DNA of 64,000 nucleotides, from contig NZ_JAUSYQ010000002.1 of NCBI RefSeq assembly GCF_030816965.1, positions 4,681,001-4,745,000 on the forward strand, in the 5' to 3' direction. The stretch's first letter is position 1; the number at the start of each line of letters is the position of its first letter. The position numbers and the translations under genes were made by a program. Below, in pieces: positions 17,188 to 25,452 of this stretch. The notes beneath the pieces were generated by a model, which did not search any database, had not been told where the DNA came from, and saw only the letters and a program-made list of their open reading frames with translations. This DNA comes from Streptomyces canus. GTDB lineage: Bacteria > Actinomycetota > Actinomycetes > Streptomycetales > Streptomycetaceae.

Positions 17188-19002
17188 CTACTGAACGACC
17201 GTGATCCGGTTCGCGGCCGGCGGCGCGATCGGGCTGCTCGCCGAGGAGTTGGCCGTCAGGTACTCCACGAGAGCGGCGAGGTCGTCGCCGCCGACGAGGT
17301 CGTTCGTGCCCTGGCCCAGCGTGGTGAAGCCGTCGCCGCCGCCCGCGAGGAAGCTGTTGGTCGCGACACGGTAGGTGGCCGCCGGGTCGACGGCCGTGCC
17401 GTTCAGCTTCACGGAGTCGACGACGATCCGGTCCGCGCCGGTCTTCGTCAGGTCGAGCGTGTAGGTGAGGCCGGTGGACGGCAGCAGGATCTTCGGCGAG
17501 GCCGCGTTCGACCCGCTCACCTGCTCCTGGAGCACCTTGATCAGCTGGGCCCCGGTGAAGTCCTGGAGGTTCACGGTGTTGGAGAAGGGCTGCACGGTGA
17601 AGCCCTCGGCGTACGTCACCACGCCGTCGCCCTCGGTCCCCTTGGCCGCGTAGGTCAGGCCCGCCCGGACACCGCCCGGGTTCATCAGCGCGAGGTCGGT
17701 CCCGGGGTCGAGCTCCTTGCCGTACGCGAGTTGCGCGTCGGCGATCAGGTCACCCATCGGCGACTCGGTGCCGGCGCTCGGGACGTCGGCGGAGATGTAG
17801 CCGACCGCGCGGTTGCCGATGGGTGCCGCGAGGGTGTTCCACTTGCCGATCAGCTGGGTCATGTCGGGCGCCTTGGCGACGGTCCGGGTGACCACGTGGT
17901 TCGCCGACTTCACGGCCGTACGGGCGATGTCGCCGGTGAACCGGTCGTACGTCAGCGTCGTGTCCGTGTAGAGCCGGCCGAAGGAGGCGGCCGAGGTGAC
18001 CATGCGGGGCTTGCCCGACGGGTCGGGGATCGTGCACACGTAGGCGGCGTGCGTGTGGCCGGTGACCAGGGCGTCCACCGAGGGTGAGATGTTCTTGGCG
18101 ATGTCGACGATCAGGCCGGAGATGCCGTCACCGGCGCCCGGGGAGTCACAGTTGTAGTTGTACGAGCCCGAGGCCGGCTGCCCGCCCTCGTGGATGAGGG
18201 CCACGATCGACTTGACGCCCTGCTTCTGCAGCACCTTGGCGTACTTGTTGATCGTCTCGACCTCGTCCTTGAACTTCAGGCCCTTGACGCCCTCGGCGGA
18301 GACGACACCAGGGGTGTCCTCCAGGGTGACGCCGATGAAGCCGACCTTGACGTCCTTCTTCTTCCACACCCAGTACGGCTTGAGGATCGGCTTGCCGGTC
18401 TTGTCGTCCAGGACGTTCGCCGCGAGGTAGGGGAAGTCGGCGCCCTCGAATCCCTCGTCGTTGTAGCAGCCGGCAGTGGGGTGACAGCCGCCGTTCTGCA
18501 GACGGGCCAGCTCCTTGGCACCCTCGTCGAACTCGTGGTTGCCGACGGACGTGACGTCCAGGTCGAGCTTGTTCAGCGCCTCGATGGTGGGCTCGTCGTG
18601 GAACAGACCCGAGATCAGCGGAGACGCGCCGACCATGTCACCACCGGCGGCGGTGATGGAGTACGCGTTCCCCTTGCGCGCCTCCCGCAGATGGGTGGCG
18701 AGGTACTCGACACCACCGGCGTCGATCGTCTTGGTGGTCCCGTCCGCCTGGAGCTCGGTGACCCGGCCGGAGGAACCGGACGGCGGCTCCAGGTTGCCGT
18801 GCAGGTCGTTGAAGGACAGCAGCTGGACGTCCTGGTAGCGGCTCGGCAGCGGCTTGCCGTGCTGGTTGTCGTGCGCGCCGGCGGGCAGCGCGGCGCCGAG
18901 GGCGCCGACGGTGGCGAGACCGGCGGCTGCGGCGACCAGACGGTACGTACGACGTCTGCGACGACCGGCGTCCGGCTGGTGCGGCTGGGATATGGCTGGC
19001 AT
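17188..19002 (-). CDS. Secreted 5'-nucleotidase / metallophosphatase
   Basis: 604 residues with an N-terminal signal (GRRRRRTYRLVAAAAGLATV, ending PAGAHD). The metallophosphatase domain shows the metal-ligand blocks LLSFNDLHGNLEPP, SVGNHEFDEG and LVTGHTHAAYVC. The C-terminal 5'-nucleotidase domain (from about 400) contains the substrate-binding region MNPGGVRAG and YRVATNSFLAGGGDGF. The protein probably dephosphorylates extracellular nucleotides to release phosphate and nucleoside. Streptomyces orthologues are often phosphate-regulated, but I see no clear PHO box immediately upstream of the start. The ATG at 19002 has only a modest upstream site. Confidence 0.9.
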   Translation of the reverse strand: MPAISQPHQPDAGRRRRRTYRLVAAAAGLATVGALGAALPAGAHDNQHGKPLPSRYQDVQLLSFNDLHGNLEPPSGSSGRVTELQADGTTKTIDAGGVEYLATHLREARKGNAYSITAAGGDMVGASPLISGLFHDEPTIEALNKLDLDVTSVGNHEFDEGAKELARLQNGGCHPTAGCYNDEGFEGADFPYLAANVLDDKTGKPILKPYWVWKKKDVKVGFIGVTLEDTPGVVSAEGVKGLKFKDEVETINKYAKVLQKQGVKSIVALIHEGGQPASGSYNYNCDSPGAGDGISGLIVDIAKNISPSVDALVTGHTHAAYVCTIPDPSGKPRMVTSAASFGRLYTDTTLTYDRFTGDIARTAVKSANHVVTRTVAKAPDMTQLIGKWNTLAAPIGNRAVGYISADVPSAGTESPMGDLIADAQLAYGKELDPGTDLALMNPGGVRAGLTYAAKGTEGDGVVTYAEGFTVQPFSNTVNLQDFTGAQLIKVLQEQVSGSNAASPKILLPSTGLTYTLDLTKTGADRIVVDSVKLNGTAVDPAATYRVATNSFLAGGGDGFTTLGQGTNDLVGGDDLAALVEYLTANSSASSPIAPPAANRITVVQ

Positions 19003-19176
19003 ACGCCCCCCTGAGCTTCTGCTGAATCCGGTGATTCCGGTGATTCCGGATGAGGAAGTGCCCCCGTCCCGGCGCAGCCTAGGGTCAACGCGCGTAGCGC
19101 GACAGAGGTTTCGTGGTTACATCCTGGTTGCTTCTTTGCCGCCGCTTTGCCCGGACCTCCCCTTACCCTCGTAGCC

Positions 19177-20103
19177 ATGACCAGCGACGACATCGCACGC
19201 CCCGGCATCTCCCGCTCCATCGAGACCCTTTCGGCGCTCTCGCCGGAACAGACCGAGGCGGTTCTCGGGCTCCTTGCCGAGGCCGCGCACGACGACGGCC
19301 AGCAGGCGGTGTCCGAACAGGGCAGGTTGCAGCTGCGGGGCGGTGCCCGCGAGGGCGTGTCCCATCTGCTGCTGCGTGTCGGTGACGAACTGGTCGGCTA
19401 CGCCCAGTTGGAGGACACCGACCCGGTGGAGGCCCCGGCCGCGGAACTGGTCGTCCACCCGGCCCACCGGGGCCACGGCCACGGCCGCGCCCTGGGCTCG
19501 GCCCTGCTCGCCGCCTCCGGCAAGCGGCTGCGGGTGTGGGCGCACGGCGGCCACAGCGCCGCCCGCCATCTCGCCCAGGTCCTCGGCCTGACCCTGTTCC
19601 GTGAACTACGGCAGATGCGGCGCCCCCTGACCGGCCTTGAGCTGCCCGACCCGGTGCTCCCGGAGGGCGTGACGGTCCGTGCCTTCGTCCCCGGCGAGGA
19701 CGACGCCGCCTGGCTCGCGGTGAACGCGGCCGCCTTCGCCCACCACCCCGAACAGGGCTCCCTGACCCAGCGCGACCTCGACGACCGCAAGGCGCAGTCC
19801 TGGTTCGACCCCGAGGGCTTCTTCCTGGCCTTCCGCGACGGCGAACTGGTCGGCTTCCACTGGACCAAGGTGCATGCGGCCGAACAGCTCGGCGAGGTCT
19901 ACGTCCTCGGCGTCCGCCCCGGCACCCAGGGCGGCGGCCTCGGCAAGGCCCTCACCACGATCGGCCTGCGCCACCTCGCCGCCCAAGGTCTGCCGACGGC
20001 GATGCTGTACGTCGACGCCGACAACAAGGCGGCGGTGTCGGTCTACGAACGCCTCGGCTTCACGACGTACGAGACCGACCTGATGTACCGCACGGAGACG
20101 TGA
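19177..20103 (+). CDS. mshD: Mycothiol synthase MshD (acetyl-CoA:Cys-GlcN-Ins acetyltransferase)
   Basis: 308 residues forming two tandem GNAT domains. The first has the acetyl-CoA loop in VVHPAHRGHGHGRALGSALL; the second has VRPGTQGGGLGKALTTIGLR and the closing YVDADNKAAVSVYERLGF. The segment FAHHPEQGSLTQRDLDDR is typical of MshD. The enzyme performs the last step of mycothiol synthesis, the actinobacterial thiol buffer. I chose MTSDDIARPG as start. A 10-residue upstream extension exists, but no ribosome site is visible for either; the CTTACCCTC just upstream may be a -10 region of a leaderless message. A small frameshifted gene follows within 6 bases. Confidence 0.92.
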   Translation: MTSDDIARPGISRSIETLSALSPEQTEAVLGLLAEAAHDDGQQAVSEQGRLQLRGGAREGVSHLLLRVGDELVGYAQLEDTDPVEAPAAELVVHPAHRGHGHGRALGSALLAASGKRLRVWAHGGHSAARHLAQVLGLTLFRELRQMRRPLTGLELPDPVLPEGVTVRAFVPGEDDAAWLAVNAAAFAHHPEQGSLTQRDLDDRKAQSWFDPEGFFLAFRDGELVGFHWTKVHAAEQLGEVYVLGVRPGTQGGGLGKALTTIGLRHLAAQGLPTAMLYVDADNKAAVSVYERLGFTTYETDLMYRTET

Positions 20104-20108
20104 GCGCG

Positions 20109-20487
20109 ATGCGGCTGAGCGAACTCGTCGATTCGGTCCTCACCGACCTTTCGGCCGGGTCACCCGCGACCCCGACGGTCTCGTACTCCCCCCTGGACCA
20201 AGGCTGGACGGAAGTCCTCCTCCACGATACCGAGGGCATGGCCGTCGGCTTCGGCGTGGACCCGACCCGCCCCGCCCCCCGAACTGCTGTTCTTCCTCGC
20301 CGACCGAATCCCCGACGTCTACGTCGAGCTGTACGCCCTCGGCCTCCCCGTCGTACCCGGCACCTGGCGCCCGGCCCGGGCGGCCCTGGTGGGTGGTGTC
20401 GCGATCTGGACCGACCCTGGCGGCGGAGCGTCGTCCTGCCCGGTGGGACGGTACGGCGACACCGTACGGTCAGGACGCCGGGCGTGA
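20109..20487 (+). pseudogene. Small hypothetical gene interrupted by a homopolymer frameshift
   Basis: The ORF starts MRLSELVDSVLTDLSAGSPA and is coherent to GFGVDPTRPAP. There six C (20275-20280) push it into a low-complexity Arg/Pro frame. With five C the sequence continues sensibly as PELLFFLADRIPDVYVELYA, LGLPVVPGTWRPARAALVGG, and stops at 20487, giving ~125 residues. I do not recognise the family. Start and stop are both in keeping with a gene coupled to mshD (5-base gap). The 3' end overlaps the convergent membrane protein gene. As with the exporter, the extra base may be biological or a sequencing error. Confidence 0.65.
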
Positions 20488-21156
20488 TCTGAGGCCGCGC
20501 AGCGGCTCCACAGCGCAGGCCGCTCCCAGCAGAACCGCGCCCGCCAGCACCACGGCCCACCGCAGATGCGCCACCGCCCAGCCGGGGTCCCCCACCAGGA
20601 CGAACAGGTCACAGCGGGTCGGGAGCAGGTGGGGGGCGAGGAGGGCGAGGGTCAGCAGGCCCGCCGCCACCGACGGGCCGGGCCTGGGCTCGTCGGTGAA
20701 GCGGACCGCGACCGCCGCGGCGGCCAGGGCGACGGCGGCCGTCGCCGCGGCCTCCAGGGTGACCGCGCCGACGGGGGGCCGGGCGTGTGCCGGCAGGAGG
20801 CTCAGTGCGGCCGTCCACCACAGCGCGGCGACCGGCACCACCAGCGCGACCCGCACTCCCGTCCGGACCCAACGCCGGGTGGGGACGGGGAGGGTGAGCT
20901 CCCGCGCCGGATCGTCCAGGAGGAAGGTCAGGCCCAGGGCGAAGGCGAGCGCGGCCGCCCGGAGGAGGGCGAGACCGAGCCACGCGTCGAGCGTCCCGGA
21001 CAGCACCCGCGGCAGACCTGCCACCAGCAGCCCCACGACCGCCCCGGCAGCGACCGCCCGCCACGGCACGGTCCGTGCCACGGCCACCACCAATGCCGAG
21101 CTCACACCTCGCGGGGTCTTTCTCCCCGGCCCGACACCTCCCTCACTCCTCCGCAC
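20470..21156 (-). CDS. Hydrophobic membrane protein of an ABC operon
   Basis: 228 residues with about six hydrophobic helices (AVAAGAVVGLLVAGLPRVL, LALLRAAALAFALGLTFLL, VRVALVVPVAALWWTAALSL). It has no ATPase motif. It is the last gene of a four- to six-gene minus-strand operon encoding an ATPase and another permease, so it is likely a membrane subunit. The GTG at 21156 overlaps the upstream stop by 14 bases. A later GTG at VSSALVVAV would also be acceptable and lacks the odd basic leader. The substrate is unknown. Confidence 0.7.
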   Translation of the reverse strand: MRRSEGGVGPGRKTPRGVSSALVVAVARTVPWRAVAAGAVVGLLVAGLPRVLSGTLDAWLGLALLRAAALAFALGLTFLLDDPARELTLPVPTRRWVRTGVRVALVVPVAALWWTAALSLLPAHARPPVGAVTLEAAATAAVALAAAAVAVRFTDEPRPGPSVAAGLLTLALLAPHLLPTRCDLFVLVGDPGWAVAHLRWAVVLAGAVLLGAACAVEPLRGLRSRPAS

Positions 21157-22687
21157 AGTCCTTCGCCCCCTTCGGCACCTCGGCCCCCAGCACCCGCGCC
21201 ACCTGGGCCGTCGAGACCCCGGACGCGGTCAGCTGGGTCCAGTGCTGCTTCACGGAAGCCGTCACCTCACCGCGCGGGCGTTCCAGCAACTCCCGCAGAA
21301 CATCGGTCTGTCCGGCCGTCATGTACAGCCCGCTGGTCGGGGCCAGGACGTACGCCGACCCGGTGACACTGTCGTCGAGGCGGACGTTCGCGAGGTCGGT
21401 CATCGGGTGGGAGGCTCCGCCCAGGGCCAGCCACATCGTCGTGACCACCCGCCCGTCACACAGCTCGCCACCCTTCGACTCGTCACCGGCGACCAGCACG
21501 GACGCGACGCCGACCGCGAACTCGGGGACCCGGTTGCCGCCCCAGCGCGTGCCGACGGTCACCTGGCCCGGCGCGGTGAGCGGATCGATCGCCCCGTCGC
21601 CGCTCAGTCCGTAACGGGCCTCGACCCGCTGCCGTACGAGAAGGGGCTGCCGGGCGGCCGTACCCCCGGCCAGCGGCTGGACGCGGTCCACGACCTCCGC
21701 CCAGGTGCCCGCGCGGCCGGTCCACTCGGGGAAGGCGCAGTACGTCGAGTCTCCGCGCTGCACACAGGTCTGGTCCCGCTGCGGGGAGACCGAGGCCTGC
21801 TCGCGGGCGGCGGCCAACTGCGCCGACACGCCCCCGGACTGGCCCACCGCGCCGGCCAGCGTCAGCGCGAGCGCGCCCGCCGCGCCGGCCTTCAGATACA
21901 GCGTGCGCCCGCCGCTCGCCAGGACCGCGCCGAGGGCCAGGAGCAGGACCAGCCCGGTCAGATACAGGGCGTGCCAGGCGGCGGGACGGCCGACGAGGTC
22001 CGACGGCAGGACCGTGTTGCCGCTGTTCTCGCCCACGATCGGGGACAGCCATCGCGACCACTCCGCGCCGCCGGTGCCCGCGGAGATGAACACGCTGAAG
22101 ACGAAGAGTCCGACCACGCCGACCGGCGCCGCGAACGTGGAGGGGACCAGCCGGGCGAGCAGCACTCCGAACGCACCGCACAGCAGCACGTACAGGGGGC
22201 CGACGGCCATTTCGGCGAGTGAGCCGTGGCCCACCGCGCCCGGCCGCAGAGCCTGGCGGGTGAACTCGCCGAGCACGACCAGCGCGGTGACGGCGGCGAA
22301 GGGCACCACCGACAGCACATGCGCGACCGTCCGCCGCCACGGTTCCATGACGAGCACGTCGAACTGCCGGTCGGTACCGCGCCTGCGGGAGCGCAGCGTG
22401 CACCGGTTGACGCACACGAACAGGGCGATCCCGAGCAGCAGGGGCCCGGTCTGGGTGGCGCGGTCGGCGTCCTGGAGGGCCGGGAAGGCGTCCATCCCCT
22501 CCTTCTCGTGGAACAGCGTCCATGCGGTGTAGCCGACGTACAGCATGAGCGTCACCAGTACCGGGATGTACCGCAGCAGGTCGCGTGTCTCGAAGCGGGC
22601 GAGGGCGAACACGGCCGCCCAGGAGCGCCTCGGGTCGTCCTGGGGTACGGCGGTGGACTCGGCCGCCGTCCGGGTCGCGAGGCTCAT
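21143..22687 (-). CDS. ABC-2 type membrane permease
   Basis: 514 residues. The N-terminal half has about six helices with the ABC-2 pattern (FETRDLLRYIPVLVTLMLYV, LLLGIALFVCVNRCTL, RTVAHVLSVVPFAAVTALVV), then a cytoplasmic or extracytoplasmic block of ~230 residues with two Cys (QTCVQRGDSTYCAFPEW) that could pair in the oxidising exterior. The ATG is 4 bases inside the ATPase gene's stop, so they are translationally coupled. Together with the next ATPase it should form a transporter that exports lipid, peptide or drug. The large soluble block is unusual for simple ABC-2 permeases. Confidence 0.8.
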   Translation of the reverse strand: MSLATRTAAESTAVPQDDPRRSWAAVFALARFETRDLLRYIPVLVTLMLYVGYTAWTLFHEKEGMDAFPALQDADRATQTGPLLLGIALFVCVNRCTLRSRRRGTDRQFDVLVMEPWRRTVAHVLSVVPFAAVTALVVLGEFTRQALRPGAVGHGSLAEMAVGPLYVLLCGAFGVLLARLVPSTFAAPVGVVGLFVFSVFISAGTGGAEWSRWLSPIVGENSGNTVLPSDLVGRPAAWHALYLTGLVLLLALGAVLASGGRTLYLKAGAAGALALTLAGAVGQSGGVSAQLAAAREQASVSPQRDQTCVQRGDSTYCAFPEWTGRAGTWAEVVDRVQPLAGGTAARQPLLVRQRVEARYGLSGDGAIDPLTAPGQVTVGTRWGGNRVPEFAVGVASVLVAGDESKGGELCDGRVVTTMWLALGGASHPMTDLANVRLDDSVTGSAYVLAPTSGLYMTAGQTDVLRELLERPRGEVTASVKQHWTQLTASGVSTAQVARVLGAEVPKGAKDCAEE

Positions 22688-23547
22688 GCGGCCGCCACCT
22701 GCGCGTCCGTGTCGTCCAGGGTGAGCAGGTAGCCGTCCTCCAGGGTGGGTTCGAGGAGGTCGGCGCCGGCGGGCGGGTCACCCACGTTGCGGAAGGAGCC
22801 GGTGCCGGTGCGCCAGCCCGCCTTCGCGTCCGGGGCGCGTTCCGTGCTGCTCCACACCCGGCCGGCGGCGCGGGCGGTCAGGTCGGCGGGGGTGCCCTTG
22901 AAGAGGATGCGGCCGCGGGCCATGACGAGGACGCGGTGGCAGAGCATCGCCACGTCCTCGGTCTGGTGGGTGGACAGGAGCACGGTCCGGCCCTCTCCGG
23001 CCTGGGCGATCAACTCCCGGAACCGCATGCGCTGTTCGGGGTCGAGACCGACGGTCGGCTCGTCGAGGACGAGGAACCCGGGGTCGCCGACGAGGGCGGC
23101 GGCCAGCGCGACCCGCTGCCGCATCCCGCCGGACAGCTTCTTGATGCGCTTCGCGCGTACGTCCCCGAGGTCGACCTCCTCCAGCACGCGTCGTACCTCG
23201 CGGTGGCGTGCGGTGCGGTCGGTGAGTTCCTTGAGGATCGCGACGTAGTCGACGAACTCGAAGGCGCTGAAGTCCGGGTGGAACCCCGGGGTCTGCGGCA
23301 GATAGCCGAGCGAGCGGCGGACCTCCTGGCGGCCGCGCGAGGTGCCGGGGTCGTGGCCGAGGACGGTGAAGGTGCCCCGGTCGGCGGGCACGGCAGTGGC
23401 GAGCACCCTCAACAGAGTGGTCTTCCCGGCCCCGTTGGGCCCGAGCAGCCCGGTCACGCCCGGCGTCAGCCGCAGCGACACGTCGTCGAGGGCGCGGGTG
23501 CCGCCGTAGCGGAGATGGAGCCCGGAGGCGGAGACGGCGGCGGTCAT
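22684..23547 (-). CDS. ABC transporter ATP-binding protein
   Basis: 287 residues. Walker A is GPNGAGKTTLLR, the Q-loop LPQTPGF, the signature LSGGMRQRVALAAALV, Walker B FLVLDEPTVGLDP and the H-loop LLSTHQTEDV. The ~70-residue C-terminal extension typical of drug-export ATPases is present. It partners the permease directly downstream. Start and stop both overlap neighbours by 4 bases (ATGA), so it belongs to a tightly coupled operon headed by the sigma factor at 24790-25341. Confidence 0.9.
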   Translation of the reverse strand: MTAAVSASGLHLRYGGTRALDDVSLRLTPGVTGLLGPNGAGKTTLLRVLATAVPADRGTFTVLGHDPGTSRGRQEVRRSLGYLPQTPGFHPDFSAFEFVDYVAILKELTDRTARHREVRRVLEEVDLGDVRAKRIKKLSGGMRQRVALAAALVGDPGFLVLDEPTVGLDPEQRMRFRELIAQAGEGRTVLLSTHQTEDVAMLCHRVLVMARGRILFKGTPADLTARAAGRVWSSTERAPDAKAGWRTGTGSFRNVGDPPAGADLLEPTLEDGYLLTLDDTDAQVAAA

Positions 23548-24371
23548 TCGGCGCTCCCGTTGAAGAGGTCGAAGCGGTCACGGAGGAGGAAGAGCAGCCC
23601 GGCGGCGAGCGCGGCGACGGTCCCGGCCACGCCCTGCCCGGCCGCGGTGAAGGGTGCGAGCGGGTCGGCGGCCGTCTGCTGCGCGGCCTGCGCGGCGAGG
23701 AGTACGGCGACCCAGGCGCCGCCCACCAGGGACGGTGCGAGGACCGGGCCGAGCCGCGGGGTGAGCGCGAGGCCGGTCGCGGTGAGGGCGAGCGCGGGCA
23801 GCAGCCAGGCGAGGGCACGCAGGCCGTAGCCGGGCAGGGCGAGGGTGGCGAGCCCGTTGAGGCCGAGGCCCGCGACCAGCACGGCGAGCGTGCGGATCAT
23901 CAGCAGCCGGAAGCCGTGGGTGGGCGCGACGACCGTCATCTCGTAGGTCGGGTCGAGCGCCGGGCCGTAGGACAGGGCCACGCCGACCAGCGGCAGCAGC
24001 GGGGCGAGGGCGAGGAACAGGGTCGGCGACTCGGTGGTGCGCACCGCGCCGACGGTCGTCAGCAGCAGGAACACGACGGCCGCCAGCCACGAGCGCCTGA
24101 GCACCGGCGTGGCCGCGAGCAGCCGCGCGGTGTGGTCGGCGATCCCGGCCCGGGTCAGCAGCGACTCCAGCCATCCCGGCCGGGGCGCGTCCAGCTCGGC
24201 GTCCAGCCGCTCCCACACGGCGTCCAGCGCCACCGGGTCGGTGACCTCGGCGAGCAGCCCCCGGCACTCGGCGCAGGCCGCCAGGTGGGTGTCGGCGGAC
24301 CAGAGCAGGGGGGCGGCCAACTCGCCCTGGGCATAAGCCCGCAGATCACCTTCGGCCACATGCCAACTCAT
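23544..24371 (-). CDS. Putative zinc-finger anti-sigma factor with membrane helices
   Basis: 275 residues. The N-terminal ~40 residues carry a zf-HC2 motif (THLAACAECRGLLAE: His-x3-Cys-x2-Cys), the zinc-binding anti-sigma fold. The rest holds about six membrane helices (LAAVVFLLLTTVGAVRT, LFLALAPLLPLVGVALSY). The ATG sits behind AAGGAGGTG, an ideal ribosome site, so upstream in-frame extensions into the repeat region were rejected. The operon with the ECF sigma factor supports an anti-sigma role. The helices could also form a transport subunit with the adjacent ABC genes. Confidence 0.78.
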   Translation of the reverse strand: MSWHVAEGDLRAYAQGELAAPLLWSADTHLAACAECRGLLAEVTDPVALDAVWERLDAELDAPRPGWLESLLTRAGIADHTARLLAATPVLRRSWLAAVVFLLLTTVGAVRTTESPTLFLALAPLLPLVGVALSYGPALDPTYEMTVVAPTHGFRLLMIRTLAVLVAGLGLNGLATLALPGYGLRALAWLLPALALTATGLALTPRLGPVLAPSLVGGAWVAVLLAAQAAQQTAADPLAPFTAAGQGVAGTVAALAAGLLFLLRDRFDLFNGSAE

Positions 24372-24793
24372 GCCGCCACCTCCTTCACTCGCCCCCACGC
24401 GGGACCCTGCACTCCGGCCCCGGCCATCGTCTGCGGTCCCGGAACCCACGCTCCGGCCCGCGCCATCGTCCGCCGTCCCAAGCCCTGCACTCCGGCCGCA
24501 GGCACCGTCCGCCGCCCCAAGCCCTGCGCCGCGGCGGCAGCCACCGTCCGCAGTCCCAGAACCCACGCTCCGGCCCGCGCCACCGTCCGCAGTCCCGGGC
24601 CCTGCACTCCGGCCCCAGCCACCGTCCGCCGCCCCAAGCCCTGCGCCGCGGCGGCAGCCACCGTCCGCCGCCCCGGAACCCGCACTCCAGCCCCAAGGAC
24701 CATCCGCCGCCCCGACACCCACGCTCCGTCCCCAAGGACCATCCGCCGCGCCAAGCCCCGCGCAGCGGCCCGCGTTCGTTCGTCCGTGCTCAC
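24368..24793 (-). CDS. Repeat-only ORF between sigma factor and anti-sigma gene (141 aa)
   Basis: The GTG start overlaps the sigma factor stop (GTGA), and the stop overlaps the anti-sigma start (ATGA), so the frame fits exactly between two genes. Apart from the first ~17 residues, the product is a degenerate 13-residue repeat, with units such as GLGRRTVAGAGVQ, LGLRTVAAAAAQ and GLGRRTMARAGAWV. It has no known fold and no signal peptide. Third-position GC does not discriminate here, because the repeat is GC-rich in all frames. It may be a true linker protein, or an expanded repeat that keeps ribosomes flowing from sigma to anti-sigma. Confidence 0.5.
   Translation of the reverse strand: MSTDERTRAAARGLARRMVLGDGAWVSGRRMVLGAGVRVPGRRTVAAAAAQGLGRRTVAGAGVQGPGLRTVARAGAWVLGLRTVAAAAAQGLGRRTVPAAGVQGLGRRTMARAGAWVPGPQTMAGAGVQGPAWGRVKEVAA
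24400..24780. repeat. 39-bp degenerate tandem repeat, about nine units
   Basis: Units of 38-40 bases repeat along the stretch. Each contains a core like CCACCGTCCGCCGCCCC and alternates between a CTGCACTCCGGCCCC-type and a CACGCTCCGGCCCGC-type start. The mean period equals 13 codons. Confidence 0.8.
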
Positions 24794-25341
24794 GTCAGTG
24801 CCTCCCTCAGCTGCTTGCGGGCCCGCATCGCCCGGGTCTTGACCGTGCCGGGCGGGATGCCCAGCAGGACGGCGGCCTCGCGGGTGGTCAGGCCGTCGAT
24901 GACCGTTGCCTGAAGGACCGCCCGCAGCTCCGGTGACAGCCGGACGAGGGCACCTGCGAGGTCCCCGTGCTCCACCCCCGCGAGCACGCGTTCCTCCGCG
25001 GACGCCTCGTCCCGGTGCCGCAGGCGGGACAGGGCCTGCCTGAGCCGCCCCCGCGCCCCGTCACCACGCAGCGCGTCGATCAGCCGGCGCGAGCCGATCC
25101 GCCACAGCCACCCCGCTGCGTCATCGGAGTACCCCTCCTCGCGGTAGCGCGCGGTCCCCCGCCACACCGCGAGGAACGTCTCCTGCACGACGTCGTCGAC
25201 CAGGGCCGCGTCCGCGCACCGCCCCCGCAGCCGCGCGAGCAGCCAGGGCGCGTACCGCCGGTACAGCTCCTCGAAGGCACGCCGGTCCCCGTCCGCCGCG
25301 ATGGCCCGCAGCAGATCCCCGTCGCTTTCCGTTTCCCTCAC
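24790..25341 (-). CDS. ECF-family RNA polymerase sigma factor
   Basis: 183 residues. Region 2 reads FEELYRRYAPWLLARLRGRC and DDVVQETFLAVWRG. Region 4 reads LTTREAAVLLGIPPGTVKTR followed by AMRARKQLREALT, the helix-turn-helix contacting the -35 element. The size and two-domain plan are those of extracytoplasmic-function sigma factors. A GTG start follows AAGGGGC. It leads an operon with a zinc-finger membrane protein and an ABC system, which it may control. It is divergent from the GntR-type regulator, sharing a 111-base intergenic region with a large palindrome. Confidence 0.92.
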   Translation of the reverse strand: MRETESDGDLLRAIAADGDRRAFEELYRRYAPWLLARLRGRCADAALVDDVVQETFLAVWRGTARYREEGYSDDAAGWLWRIGSRRLIDALRGDGARGRLRQALSRLRHRDEASAEERVLAGVEHGDLAGALVRLSPELRAVLQATVIDGLTTREAAVLLGIPPGTVKTRAMRARKQLREALT

Positions 25342-25407
25342 GCCCCTTCATCGGACGACCCCCGCCGACCGGTTCACACCATCACGCTTGACTTTCACGA
25401 CCCCCTT

Positions 25408-25447
25408 CAACCACCCTTTCACTACTCAATTAGTGAAAGGGTGGTTG
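25408..25447. promoter_or_regulatory. Perfect 17-bp inverted repeat (probable GntR/YtrA operator)
   Basis: Arms CAACCACCCTTTCACTA (25408-25424) and TAGTGAAAGGGTGGTTG (25431-25447) are exact complements around a 6-base spacer. The right arm reaches to within 6 bases of the chosen GTG of the regulator gene and contains an alternative GTG. Its position in the divergent promoter region suggests autoregulation. Confidence 0.8.
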
Positions 25448-25452
25448 TCCGC

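Noticed and set aside
23544..24722. Anti-sigma gene starting at 24722
   Set aside because: The extra 117 residues are repeat-derived Gly/Ala/Arg sequence, while an ideal AAGGAGGTG site precedes the ATG at 24371.
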